Positions 8,650 to 17,302 of a stretch of 64,000 nucleotides of DNA are shown here, in pieces (positions within the stretch are counted from its first letter, which is position 1; the number at the start of each line of letters is the position of its first letter). Made by a program: the position numbers and the translations under genes. The notes under the pieces are model-generated. The model saw only the letters and a program-made list of their open reading frames with translations, was not told the DNA's origin and did no database searches. The DNA comes from an uncultured Treponema sp. (lineage in GTDB: Bacteria; Spirochaetota; Spirochaetia; Treponematales; Treponemataceae). Location of the stretch: contig CAJUBD010000007.1 in assembly GCA_910584475.1 (NCBI GenBank), positions 62,001 through 126,000 of the forward strand, read 5' to 3'.

Positions 8650-10124
8650 ATGAAAAAAATTTTAAGTCTGTCGATGGCATTTCTTTTGCTCGTCGGCTGT
8701 TCCAGCGAGCTTGATTCGGATAATGGGGGGGGGGTATAACGCCGCCGCCTGATCCGATCGAGGAAACATTCACCGTCACTTTTAACGCGAACGCGCCAAA
8801 GGACACTTCCGTAAGCGGAACAATGGAAGCGCAAACCTTTACAGAGGGAACGGCGCAGACACTCACCAAAAACACCTTTTCAATCGAGGGCTACAAGTTC
8901 ATAGGCTGGGCGGATAGCCAAACAGCCACAGAGGCGAAGTACACGGACGAACAGGAAATTACTATTACCGTCGACATCACGCTGTACGCCGTGTGGGAAA
9001 AAGAGGGAACTCCACCTGAAGAAAACAAGCACACCATTACATTCATGGTAAACGCGCCGGAGGGCTTCACGGCGCAAGGATCGATGCCGCCGCAATCATC
9101 CACTGAATTATATATTACACTTGCAAAGAACGCCTTTTCAATCGAAGGCCACACATTCAAAGGCTGGGCGAAGGACGCTTCGTCAAAAGAAGCGGAATAT
9201 GAGGACGCGAAAGAAAATTTCATGCTTATCGAAAATATTGTGTTGTACGCGGTATGGGAATACTGGCTTTCTGTCGATGAAAATGGCAACCTCATTGTAC
9301 AAGATGTGGATGATGTGCCACAAAATGTCGTTATCCCCGAGGGTGCCACGACAATAGGCGAACAACATACTTTTCCCAATTTTTCTATGTTCACTGATGA
9401 TATATATCCAAATTTAAAAAGCATAAAAATCCCATCTAGTGTAAAAAAAATCAATACCGGTTTTGCATTTGGCGACAAGAAAGCGGGCTTCTGGCCTTTC
9501 CCAGTGTATGACAAACGCACGAAAGGTCTCCCCTTCAAATTCATCGTTGACGAGAACAATCCGCACTTCAAGACAAACGACAGCGGCAACATGCTTCTTT
9601 CAAAGGACGGAACGGAATTATACTTTGTGACGAATTCATCGTCTGACTACACGATTCCCCCGACGGTAAAGAGCATAAAGGAAGGCGCGTTTATCGGCGC
9701 GGACATACAAACCATAGAATTGGACGGCGTTGCATTGGAAACCAACTTCAGCTTCAAAAACTGCACGAAGCTCACGAGCGCGGTACTGAAGAACATTGTC
9801 AAAACTGACGGCAAAGACTTTGATCCATCTTATCTATTTGATGGTTGCACCGCCTTGGAAAGCGCGGACTTGAGCGGTTTCGGCACTGTTGAAAGAATGT
9901 TGGGCACATTCTCAAACTGCACCAGCCTTCAGGAAATCAAACTTCCGTCTGGATTGAAAAAATTTGATAATGCATTCAATAACTGTACAGCCTTGCAGAC
10001 CATCACCTTTGAAGGCACTGCAGAACAGTGGAATGATATTTCTGTTATGAGCGCCAGTGATAAGGAATTTCTTAAGTCAATTACTGTAAAAGATTCATCT
10101 GGAAAAATTATCGTACAAAACTAG
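8650..10124 (+). CDS. BspA-like leucine-rich-repeat lipoprotein, phase-variable (OFF in this sequence)
   Basis: ATG 8650 with an AGGAG site begins a lipoprotein signal (MKKILSLSMAFLLLVGC, lipobox LVGC). Ten G residues at 8725-8734 then shift the frame into TAA after 29 codons. The frame one base over continues without interruption to 10124: two InlB B-like/Listeria-Bacteroides repeats (about 8770-9000 and 9030-9260, ending TLYAVWEKEG and VLYAVWEYW), then BspA-type LRR_5 repeats (for example LKSIKIPSSVKKI and LQEIKLPSGLKKF). One extra G (11) or two fewer (8) restores a surface lipoprotein of about 490 residues. Such proteins bind host matrix or partner bacteria. A sequencing error in the G tract is the alternative. 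Confidence 0.8.
8725..8734 (+). repeat. G10 homopolymer, likely phase-variation switch
   Basis: Ten G residues between codon 25 and the body of the BspA-like lipoprotein, just after the lipobox. The copy number seen leaves the gene out of frame; 8 or 11 residues would fuse signal peptide and body. Confidence 0.8.
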
Positions 10125-10149
10125 TCGCGCTTTTGCATTACATCACAGT

Positions 10150-10176
10150 CCGCCCGCTTTCGGGCGGGCTTTTTTT
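10150..10176 (+). terminator. Rho-independent terminator of the BspA-like lipoprotein gene
   Basis: GC-only arms CCGCCCG/CGGGCGG with a four-base loop, followed by GC and seven T residues, 26 bases after the stop. Confidence 0.92.
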
Positions 10177-10187
10177 CGCGCACCTAG

Positions 10188-10240
10188 CACGGTTCAAACC
10201 CGCATGATGTTTTTCATTCCACGCGCATTTTTGAACCGTG
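10188..10240. repeat. Spaced inverted repeat
   Basis: Perfect 11-base arms CACGGTTCAAA (10188-10198) and TTTGAACCGTG (10230-10240), 31 bases apart, lie downstream of both convergent genes. A transcript-end structure or a binding site; undecided. Confidence 0.5.
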
Positions 10241-10321
10241 TCTATCCTGACGGCGAATCCATTATGCAATGCGCGGCACTTGAGCCTGCCGAAACCAGCG
10301 CGACCCTTTGCGGTCAGCGTT

Positions 10322-10837
10322 TCACCCAATGGTCTTCAGGTGCTTGGTGACATCGTTGTGCCGTTTGAGCAAATCGGTCATCTCCCTGTTGTGGCGCACC
10401 AAGTCATCGCGAAGGTCTATCGGGCTTCCGCGCACTTCAAGGGCGTCGATTGACTTTTCAAGTTCGTCGATAATCTCCTGCTTTAGGTGAATCTCGCTCT
10501 CGAGCCTTTCTTTCATCACTTCAAGCTGTCTGCGGATTTTGGCGTTGTCTTTTAGTCCGTATCTCTTCACGTCCAGTTTCTTATTGCGGAAATACACGAA
10601 CACATTGATGGAAACAATAAACAGGTTGAGTACATAGACAGCAAAGACGATGGGATGCGCCGTCACATCGTCATTCACAAACTTCGCCGCGATTCCGCAC
10701 AAATAGCCAGCGATTATAAGCATCGTGAACCTAAGGCTCATTCCTCTAGTGCTACCAGCCTTCCAGTTCTTCCAAACATTGATTGGCCAAGAAAGACCAA
10801 AGCATACCAACATCAGCGACTCTAAAAGATGACTCAT
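10322..10837 (-). CDS. PQ-loop/SemiSWEET-like membrane protein with a C-terminal coiled coil
   Basis: A 171-residue protein. Residues 1-85 hold three hydrophobic segments; the first carries GLSWPINVWKNWKAGSTRGM, which looks like a PQ-loop helix pair (the Pro-containing sequence of SWEET/MtN3-like transporters). Residues about 95-171 are soluble, charged and predicted coiled coil (VMKERLESEIHLKQEIIDEL). SemiSWEETs move sugars and have only three helices, but they lack such a tail, so the role is open. A GAGGAAA ribosome site precedes the ATG. The gene stands alone between the convergent lipoprotein gene and pckG. Confidence 0.65.
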   Translation of the reverse strand: MSHLLESLMLVCFGLSWPINVWKNWKAGSTRGMSLRFTMLIIAGYLCGIAAKFVNDDVTAHPIVFAVYVLNLFIVSINVFVYFRNKKLDVKRYGLKDNAKIRRQLEVMKERLESEIHLKQEIIDELEKSIDALEVRGSPIDLRDDLVRHNREMTDLLKRHNDVTKHLKTIG

Positions 10838-10923
10838 ATTTTCCTCTATACAAATATACTAACACAAACAAAAAAAAACTTCAATAGCGCGAACAGAAAA
10901 AATGAAACTCCCGAGCGCGAAAT

Positions 10924-10952
10924 AAAAAAATCCGCCTCAAAAGAAGCGGACT
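10924..10952 (-). terminator. Terminator downstream of pckG
   Basis: On the minus strand TCCGCTTC pairs with GAGGCGGA (one wobble) and is followed by seven T residues. The plus strand also has a T run, so it may act both ways. Confidence 0.65.
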
Positions 10953-10978
10953 TTTTCATATTAAAAAACAATTTAATG

Positions 10979-11055
10979 CAGATTTTACAGATAAGACGCA
11001 GACAAATAATAAAAATTATAAATTATCTGCGTCCCATCCTTTTCATCCGCGTCTA
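10979..11055. repeat. R4 repeat copy 1
   Basis: An AT-rich inverted structure built from CAGATAAGACGCAGA and its approximate complement ATTATCTGCGTC, ending CATCCGCGTC. Similar copies lie at 15570-15626 and 32211-32291. Confidence 0.6.
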
Positions 11056-11127
11056 GTTCCTTTCGCGAAACTGCACCTTTTATTATGCAAACTTTTTTCT
11101 ACGCGTTGAGCCTCTTTTCAAGGTCAT

Positions 11128-11174
11128 GTCGTAGCCTTGCGGCTGCTTACCGAGTTTCGCTTTCGCGAAACTCG
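11128..11174. repeat. Composite hairpin element M3 at the pckG 3' end
   Basis: Two hairpins: GTC GTAGCC/GGCTGC TTAC (11128-11150) and CGAGTTTCGC/GCGAAACTCG (11151-11174). The element lies between the pckG stop and a 23-base imperfect copy of the last pckG codons (11103-11125), as if it had duplicated its target. Confidence 0.75.
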
Positions 11175-11186
11175 CGGACATATTCC

Positions 11187-13037
11187 TTAAGCGTTCAACC
11201 TCTTTTCAAGGTCGTCAAGGCATTCTGACAGCTCTTTTGGCAAGTGCTTTCCGAACTTCGGATAGTGGTTCTCGCGGATGTCCTTGATTTCCTTCTTCCA
11301 GCCTTCAGCGTCCACTTTCGTGATTTCGGGAATCTGCGCCTTGTACACGTCAGAAAGTCCGTCCAAATTGAGCGCGCCATCTTTCGGCATAAGTCCGATC
11401 GGCGTGTCGATGGCGTTGTCCTTTCCGTCGCATCGGTCGAAAATCCACGCGAGGACGCGGCTGTTTTCGCCGTAGCCCGGCCACATGAATCCGCCCGGCA
11501 AATCCTTGTTGTCGTCGTCCTTGCGGAACCAGTTCACATAGAAGATTTTCGGCAGCTTGTCCTTGTCCTTCGCGGCGTTGCCCACGTCAATCCAATGCTG
11601 GAAATAGTCGCCCATGTTGTAGCCGCAGAACGGCAGAATCGCGAACGGATCGCGGCGGATTTTTCCCACCTGCGAAGCATCGATTGTCGAAGCCGCGGTG
11701 ATTTCCGAGCCAACGATTGAGCCGAGGAACACGCCGTGATTCCAGTTTCTCGCCTGATGAACGAGCGGAACGGTTGAAGGCCGCCTTCCGCCGAACAAAA
11801 TCGCGGAAATCGGAACGCCTTTCGGGTCTTCCCAGTCGCTCGCGATGCAGGGGCACTGCTTGGCGGGCGCGGTGAAGCGCGCGTTCGGGTGAGCGAATTC
11901 TTCGCCTTTCGGAGACTTGTCTTTCGGCAGGGCGTCGCGAGTGTTGCCCTTCCAGTCAACCAACTTGCCTTTCGCAGGATATCCGATTCCTTCCCACCAA
12001 ACGTCGCCGTCTTCCGTCAAAGCGCAGTTTGTGAAAATCGTGTTCTTTTCCGCAGAAATGAGGGCGTTCTTGTTGCTTTCCTCCGAAGTTCCGGGAGCGA
12101 CTCCGAAGAAGCCAGCCTCAGGGTTGATGGCGTACAAGCGTCCGTCCTCGCCGAATTTCATCCAAGCGATGTCGTCGCCGACAGTCTCGACTTTCCAGCC
12201 GGGGATTGTCGGAATGAGCATGGCGAGGTTAGTCTTTCCGCAAGCGGAGGGGAACGCGCCAGTAACGTACTTCACTTCGCCCTGCGGATTCGTCAGTTTC
12301 AAAATGAGCATATGCTCGGCGAGCCAGCCTTCGTCGCGAGCCAAAACAGTCGCGATTCGGAGCGCGAAGCATTTCTTTCCGAGCAAGGCGTTTCCGCCGT
12401 ATCCTGAACCGTAAGACCAAATCAAGCGTTCCTCCGGGAACTGGCTGATGTACTTGTGCTCCACATCGGCGCAAGGCCAAACGCCGCCATCGGTTTCGCC
12501 GTTGTTGAGCGGCTTTCCCACGGAGTGAAGGCACGGAACGAATTCGCCGTCAGTGCCAAGAATGTCGAGGACGGCTTTTCCCGCGCGCGTCATTATGTCC
12601 ATATTCAAAACGACATATTCAGAGTCGGTGATTTCAATTCCGTTCTTGGAAATCGGAGAGCCGAGCGGTCCCATGCAAAACGGGATGACGTACATCGTGC
12701 GTCCGTGCATGCATCCCTTGTAAAGGCCTTTCATCGTCGCCTTGAGTTCGTTCGGGTCAATCCAGTTGTTCGTCGGACCGGCATCCTCCTGCTTTACGGA
12801 TGAAATGAAAGTGCGGCCTTCCACGCGAGCCACGTCGCTGGGAAGAGAGCGGAACAGGAAGCTGTTCGGCTTTTTCGTAAGCGGAGTGGCAAGCCCCGCG
12901 TCAACGCATTTTTTCATGAGGCGGTCGTATTCGGCCGTCGAACCATCGCAAACGTAAACTTCATCCGGCTCGCACATCGCGACGCACTCTTCCACCCAAG
13001 CCTTGATCTTCGGGTGCTTGATGTCATTGATTGTCAT
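11187..13037 (-). CDS. pckG: Phosphoenolpyruvate carboxykinase (GTP)
   Basis: 616 residues, the usual length of GTP-dependent PEPCK. It shows the active-site P-loop with the reactive cysteine (AFPSACGKTNLAM), the metal-binding region VGDDIAWMKF, and FGGRRPSTVPLVHQARNW. It interconverts oxaloacetate plus GTP with PEP, CO2 and GDP; in fermenting gut bacteria it often runs toward oxaloacetate, feeding succinate formation. A consensus AAGGAG site precedes the ATG and a promoter lies at 13097-13125. The gene is monocistronic. Its 3' end has a partial duplicate 65 bases further on, across a hairpin element. Confidence 0.97.
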   Translation of the reverse strand: MTINDIKHPKIKAWVEECVAMCEPDEVYVCDGSTAEYDRLMKKCVDAGLATPLTKKPNSFLFRSLPSDVARVEGRTFISSVKQEDAGPTNNWIDPNELKATMKGLYKGCMHGRTMYVIPFCMGPLGSPISKNGIEITDSEYVVLNMDIMTRAGKAVLDILGTDGEFVPCLHSVGKPLNNGETDGGVWPCADVEHKYISQFPEERLIWSYGSGYGGNALLGKKCFALRIATVLARDEGWLAEHMLILKLTNPQGEVKYVTGAFPSACGKTNLAMLIPTIPGWKVETVGDDIAWMKFGEDGRLYAINPEAGFFGVAPGTSEESNKNALISAEKNTIFTNCALTEDGDVWWEGIGYPAKGKLVDWKGNTRDALPKDKSPKGEEFAHPNARFTAPAKQCPCIASDWEDPKGVPISAILFGGRRPSTVPLVHQARNWNHGVFLGSIVGSEITAASTIDASQVGKIRRDPFAILPFCGYNMGDYFQHWIDVGNAAKDKDKLPKIFYVNWFRKDDDNKDLPGGFMWPGYGENSRVLAWIFDRCDGKDNAIDTPIGLMPKDGALNLDGLSDVYKAQIPEITKVDAEGWKKEIKDIRENHYPKFGKHLPKELSECLDDLEKRLNA

Positions 13038-13096
13038 AACTTTGCTCCTTTAAAATAAAATTCTCGCGGAGAATCCCCGCTAGTATTTCAGTTTAA

Positions 13097-13125
13097 AATA
13101 TAGCAAATTTCTTGAATAAAATCAA
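13097..13125 (-). promoter_or_regulatory. Promoter of pckG
   Basis: TTGATT (13120-13125), 17-base spacer, TATATT (13097-13102), about 60 bases before the ATG. Confidence 0.7.
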
Positions 13126-13195
13126 GAGAAAAACGCGCAAAACGTCAAAATCGGACGAGGAATTTGCGCCGCCCGCTCATAGCCAATCACGTGAA

Positions 13196-13294
13196 TTTCT
13201 TCCATAGATAAATTAGGACTCAGGAAACAGGCCTGAAACTTCGCCTGACGATTCGTTGCCGAAATGATTTCCGAGGGACTTAATTTCGTCCGCA
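13196..13294. repeat. R2 repeat copy upstream of lysC
   Basis: Contains GATTTCCGAGGGACTTAATT followed by TCGTCCGC. The same block recurs near 29000-29100 (inverted) and 50505-50540. Copies end close to promoters. Confidence 0.6.
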
Positions 13295-13323
13295 TTGCAT
13301 AAAAAGTAAATTTTCGTTATCAT
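13295..13323 (+). promoter_or_regulatory. Leaderless promoter of lysC
   Basis: TTGCAT (13295-13300), 17-base spacer, TATCAT (13318-13323), then six bases to ATG 13330. There is no ribosome-binding site before the ATG. Confidence 0.65.
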
Positions 13324-13329
13324 ACAATT

Positions 13330-14658
13330 ATGATAGTTATGAAATTCGGCGGCTCTTCCGTGGCGAACGCGGAGAGAATCCAACGCGTGGCAGAAATAAT
13401 TCGCACTTATGAAAACGAGCGTCCTGTGGTCGTGCTTTCCGCGATGGGCGACACGACGGATTTTTTGCTCGAGGCGGAAAAATTGGCTTTAGGCAAAAAA
13501 ATCGAAATCGGTAAAATAGTAAATCTTCATCGCGAGACCGCGCAAGAATTGGGAATTGATTTTGCATGCGTGGAAAGCCTGCTCGCGGAATTGCGGCGAC
13601 TTCTCACTAGCATTTTGATGCTAGGGGAATCGACAAGGCGAGCGCGTGACTACCTAGTTTCGTTCGGCGAGCGGATGAGCGTGCGAATTATGGCTTCTTA
13701 TTTGAAGAAGCTTGGAATAAGCGCGGCTTTCTACGACGCTTGGGACGCAGGAATCGTGAGCGACAGCAATTTCACGAAGGCCGAGCTTTTGGACGAAGTT
13801 TGGCATGAAATTCCGAAAGCCTTGAAATCTTATTGCGATGGCGAGACAAATGAAATTCCGATTGTCACTGGATTCATCGCAAAAGACAAAAAAGGCGAAA
13901 TCACGACCCTCGGACGCGGCGGCTCGGATTTGAGCGCGACGATAATCGGCGCGGCTTTAGGCGCAAAAGAAATCCAAACTTGGAAGGACGTGGACGGAAT
14001 CATGACCGCCGATCCGAGACTTTGCCCTGCGGCACGAACCGTTGGCGAAGTAACTTATGAAGAAGCGCAGGAACTTGCGATGTTCGGAGCGCAAGTCTTG
14101 CATCCGCGCTCGATGCAGCCTTGCTTGAAAAGCGGAGTTCTTGTACGCGTGAAAAATTCCTACAATACAAAAAGCGAAGGCACAAAAATTGTAAAGGAAC
14201 TTTCGTCCGCCCGCGCGGAAGTGTGCGCGATAACTTCCATGAAGCATGTAACGCTCATTGACATAGTGAGCGCGGAAATGCTCGGAGCGGCTGGATTTTT
14301 GGCGCACATCTTCAACCAGTTTTTGAAATGGGATGTTTCGGCGGATTTGATTGCCACGTCAGAAGTTTCGGTTTCTCTCACTGTGAACACAAAGGCGGAT
14401 TTGAGCGGACTTGTGGAAGACATTTCGCGCGTGGCGCAAGTCGCCCTTCAAGGAGGAAAATCAATCGTAAGCATAATCTGCGATTCGTCGAAAGCGAGCG
14501 GAATCCTTTCGCGCGGGCTTTCCTCGCTTTCTCAGGCTGGAATAAACGCGCAGATGATTTCGCAGGGCGCGAGCAAAGTGAACGTGAGCATAGTCGTGGA
14601 CGATGAGCAATGCGACACGGCAGTGCGGACGCTCCACGCGGAATTTTTTGAAAAATAG
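13330..14658 (+). CDS. lysC: Aspartate kinase
   Basis: 442 residues. The start MIVMKFGGSSVANAERIQ is the aspartokinase ATP-binding signature; GFIAKDKKGEITTLGRGGSD and WKDVDGIMTADPRL follow in the kinase domain, and two ACT-like regulatory domains occupy about residues 295-440. It phosphorylates aspartate, the first step to lysine, threonine, methionine and diaminopimelate. The C-terminal ACT pair suggests feedback control by lysine or threonine. No lysine riboswitch is seen upstream; the ATG is the predicted transcription start. It is followed in the same direction by dapB, the same pathway. Confidence 0.95.
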   Translation: MIVMKFGGSSVANAERIQRVAEIIRTYENERPVVVLSAMGDTTDFLLEAEKLALGKKIEIGKIVNLHRETAQELGIDFACVESLLAELRRLLTSILMLGESTRRARDYLVSFGERMSVRIMASYLKKLGISAAFYDAWDAGIVSDSNFTKAELLDEVWHEIPKALKSYCDGETNEIPIVTGFIAKDKKGEITTLGRGGSDLSATIIGAALGAKEIQTWKDVDGIMTADPRLCPAARTVGEVTYEEAQELAMFGAQVLHPRSMQPCLKSGVLVRVKNSYNTKSEGTKIVKELSSARAEVCAITSMKHVTLIDIVSAEMLGAAGFLAHIFNQFLKWDVSADLIATSEVSVSLTVNTKADLSGLVEDISRVAQVALQGGKSIVSIICDSSKASGILSRGLSSLSQAGINAQMISQGASKVNVSIVVDDEQCDTAVRTLHAEFFEK

Positions 14659-14792
14659 AATTGACTGGATTGCCAGCAAAAATTTTGGTGAAGCGAAGTT
14701 TCGTCAAAATGTAATATATAAACAAATGTTCATATATTCAGGTGTTTCTTATTTAATTTAAAATATTTTTTTTCAAGTGAGGTTAAAGAAAA

Positions 14793-15566
14793 ATGAAAAT
14801 CGCTTTGGTCGGTTTTGGAAAGATGGGGCACTTGCTCAAAAGCGCCGCCGAAAATTTGGGAAACGAAGTCGTCGTTACGATTGATCCTTTCGCCGAGGAC
14901 GCGGACGTGAAAAATGCGAACGCCGACGATTTGGCGCGCGCGGTAAAAGGAAGCGGCACGGACGGGATTATCGAATTCACGAATCCGTCCATCGTAATGG
15001 AAAATCTTCGCGCGCTCGTTCCGCTCGGGATTCCGCTTGTCGTGGGAACGACCGGCTGGGCTAGAAGCGAAAATGAAATCGTGGATTTGACGGCAAAGAC
15101 CGGCGGCACGGTTTTGCGCTCGTCGAATTTTTCCACCGGCGTGAATATGTTTTTCCGAATCGTAGAAGAAGCCGTGAAAATACTTGAGCCTTTTTCCGAA
15201 TACGACATCGCCACTTGGGAAATGCATCACGCGCAAAAAGCCGACAGTCCGAGCGGAACGGCTTTGGAAATCGCGCGGCGCATTTTGGCGAACACTTCCA
15301 AAAAGACCGAAATCGAAACGGACGCATTTCACGAAAAGCCGCAGAAAAATGCGCTCCATGTTTCTTCTACAAGATGCGGAAGTGTTCCAGGAACGCACAG
15401 CGTGATTTTTGACGGACCGGCCGACACAATCGAAATACGCCACACCGCGAGAAGCCGCGAAGGTTTTGCGATGGGCGCGGTTCGCGCGCTGAAAAGTCTA
15501 GACGACGCGCTCAAGACCGGAAGGCTTTCGCGCGGAAAGTTGTACAGTCTTGAGGATTTGCAATGA
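14793..15566 (+). CDS. dapB: 4-hydroxy-tetrahydrodipicolinate reductase
   Basis: 257 residues. The N-terminal Rossmann motif is ALVGFGKMGH, with VVGTTGW as the dinucleotide-loop region and the catalytic signature EMHHAQKADSPSGTA carrying the His pair and Lys. It reduces tetrahydrodipicolinate precursor with NAD(P)H on the way to diaminopimelate and lysine. A GAGG ribosome site lies about ten bases upstream. It follows lysC by 134 bases; transcription could be shared, though an imperfect hairpin near 14673-14710 may weaken read-through. Confidence 0.96.
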   Translation: MKIALVGFGKMGHLLKSAAENLGNEVVVTIDPFAEDADVKNANADDLARAVKGSGTDGIIEFTNPSIVMENLRALVPLGIPLVVGTTGWARSENEIVDLTAKTGGTVLRSSNFSTGVNMFFRIVEEAVKILEPFSEYDIATWEMHHAQKADSPSGTALEIARRILANTSKKTEIETDAFHEKPQKNALHVSSTRCGSVPGTHSVIFDGPADTIEIRHTARSREGFAMGAVRALKSLDDALKTGRLSRGKLYSLEDLQ

Positions 15567-15569
15567 ATG

Positions 15570-15626
15570 ATTAGACACAGATAAACTCGGATAGAAAAGA
15601 CAGGACGCGGACATAAAAAGTCCGCG
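15570..15626. repeat. R4 repeat copy 2 with terminator-like hairpin
   Basis: TTAGACACAGATAAACTCGG and a hairpin CGCGGAC/GTCCGCG (15606-15626) separate the convergent dapB and MATE genes. The hairpin may serve as a shared terminator although T runs are weak. Confidence 0.6.
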
Positions 15627-15644
15627 TTCCGCGCGTCGCCTCTG

Positions 15645-17054
15645 TCAAGCCTTTTGCGAAAGCGGCTTGATTTTGTTCCTATATGTCCGCGCAAGGAAAA
15701 ACAGCGAGAGCAAGAGCGAAAGCACTTCCGCGATGTCATAGCACCACCACACATTGTGAATCACTCCCGAAAGCGAAAGGAAGTACGCGCTCGGAAGCAA
15801 CAGGAAAAGTTGCCTCGCGATTGAAACAATCATAGAATATACGGCGTTTCCCAGCGCCTGAAAAACAGAGCCAAGGACGATGCACAACGCCGCCCCCAAA
15901 AAGCTCGGCGCGATAATCTTGAGCGCGGGCACGCCGATCGACAGCATCTGTTCGGAAGCATCGAAAAGAGAGAAGAGCGTGGCGGGAATCGTTTCGAACA
16001 AAATCAATCCCACGCTCATAATGCAGAACGCGCACAAAACGCTCAACGCGACAGTCTTCGTTATGCGCTTTGGATTCTGCGCCCCGTAATTGTACGCTAT
16101 AATCGGCACCATGCCGTTGTTCAGACCGAACACCGGCATGAACACGAAACTGTTCAGCTTGAAATACGCTCCGTAAACCGCTATTGCCGTGTCGGCGATT
16201 CCCTTGAACGTGCCCAAAATCAAATTCATTCCGTAAGTCGTAACCGAGCCGACGGCCTGCAACACGATCGAAGGAAGTCCCACCTTGTAAATCTGTCCGA
16301 TAATAATAGGGTCGGGACGAAAGCCCTTGAAGCGGAATTTGATTTCCACGTTCTTACGCAAATTGAAGTAAAGCGAAAGGAGCGCGCCCAGAATCTGCCC
16401 CGCGACCGTAGCCACCGCCGCGCCCGCGATTCCCATTTTTGGAAACGGTCCAAGCCCGAAAATCAAAATCGGGTCGAAGATGATGTTAGTGATCGCGCCG
16501 GTGAACTGCGTTATCATGGCGTAGAAAGTTCTTCCCGTCGACTGCAAAAGGCGGTCAAGCGTCATCTCGAAAAAAAGCCCGAAACCAGAAATCATGCAAA
16601 TGTTCAAATATGTCCGGCCGTATTCTATGATGAGCGGATTTTGCGTCTGGCTTTTCAAATACGGCTCGACGAAAATCAGGCACACAACCACGAAAAGCAC
16701 GTACTCGCAAAGCGCGAGGAAAATGCCGTTCACGGCGGTCTTGTTCACCGCGTCCTGATTTTTCTGGCCGAGTCTCATCGAAAGAAGCGCGTTTATGCCA
16801 ACCGCCGTGCCGCCGCAAACCGAAATCATCAGCGTCTGAAAAGGAAACGCGAGCGAAACCGCCGTGAGCGCGCCCTCGTCAATCCGCGATACGAAAATGC
16901 TGTCCACGATATTGTACAAAGCCTGCACGAGCATGCTGAGCATCATCGGCACGGACATCGAAATCAAAAGCCGCCCCACTCCCATAGTGCCCATCTTGTT
17001 TTCACTTTGAACTGAATTTTTTTGAATTGAATCGTTTGTTGAAATGTTTTCCAT
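15645..17054 (-). CDS. MATE-family multidrug/toxin efflux protein
   Basis: 469 residues with twelve hydrophobic segments in two six-helix halves. The first helix begins RLLISMSVPMMLSMLVQALY and is followed by NIVDSIFVSR, a typical MATE start (DinF/NorM-like), with the half-repeat around MPVFGLNNGMVPIIAYNYGA. It exports organic cations or drugs by Na+ or H+ antiport. The ATG falls nine bases after a TAAAAT -10 box, so the transcript starts at or next to the start codon. Monocistronic. Confidence 0.93.
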   Translation of the reverse strand: MENISTNDSIQKNSVQSENKMGTMGVGRLLISMSVPMMLSMLVQALYNIVDSIFVSRIDEGALTAVSLAFPFQTLMISVCGGTAVGINALLSMRLGQKNQDAVNKTAVNGIFLALCEYVLFVVVCLIFVEPYLKSQTQNPLIIEYGRTYLNICMISGFGLFFEMTLDRLLQSTGRTFYAMITQFTGAITNIIFDPILIFGLGPFPKMGIAGAAVATVAGQILGALLSLYFNLRKNVEIKFRFKGFRPDPIIIGQIYKVGLPSIVLQAVGSVTTYGMNLILGTFKGIADTAIAVYGAYFKLNSFVFMPVFGLNNGMVPIIAYNYGAQNPKRITKTVALSVLCAFCIMSVGLILFETIPATLFSLFDASEQMLSIGVPALKIIAPSFLGAALCIVLGSVFQALGNAVYSMIVSIARQLFLLLPSAYFLSLSGVIHNVWWCYDIAEVLSLLLSLFFLARTYRNKIKPLSQKA

Positions 17055-17063
17055 AAGAAGTGA

Positions 17064-17092
17064 ATTTTATGAAAAAAGCGAAAAAAAGTCAA
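17064..17092 (-). promoter_or_regulatory. Near-leaderless promoter of the MATE gene
   Basis: TTGACT (17087-17092), 17-base spacer, TAAAAT (17064-17069); the ATG at 17054 starts nine bases after the -10 box and no ribosome-binding site fits. Confidence 0.65.
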
Positions 17093-17201
17093 GCCAAATA
17101 CAGCCTTAAACTTAATGGCTTAAAAAACGAAAATTTGCACAAGAAAAAACAAGCACGAGTTTTACGAAGCGAAACTCGCTAGCGACGAGAAAAAGTGCGC
17201 G

Positions 17202-17240
17202 AAAAACCGACAATGGCCTTGTTTCCATTTGCCGGTTTTT
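17202..17240 (-). terminator. Terminator of the ugpC/msmX-type gene
   Basis: Minus-strand arms AAAAACCG and CGGTTTTT with inner pairing CAAATGG/CCATTG and a trailing T run. A second Y-shaped structure (17250-17301, outer arms CTGAATA/TATTCAG, inner CATAAGG/CCTTATG) lies between it and the stop codon. Confidence 0.75.
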
Positions 17241-17302
17241 ATATAGTGACTGAATACTTAAATCATAAGGCGGACGAACGCCCACCTTATGCAATATTCA
17301 GA

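Larger units (their letters stand above)
10838..11186. other. Intergenic region downstream of pckG
   Basis: No gene seen. It holds a bidirectional terminator (10924-10952), an R4 repeat (about 10979-11055), a 23-base near-copy of the pckG 3' end (11103-11125) and two hairpins (11128-11150 and 11151-11174) immediately after the pckG stop. Confidence 0.7.

Noticed and set aside
13140..13329. Lysine riboswitch ahead of lysC
   Set aside because: The region is repeat R2 and a leaderless promoter; no lysine-aptamer layout and no room for a leader.
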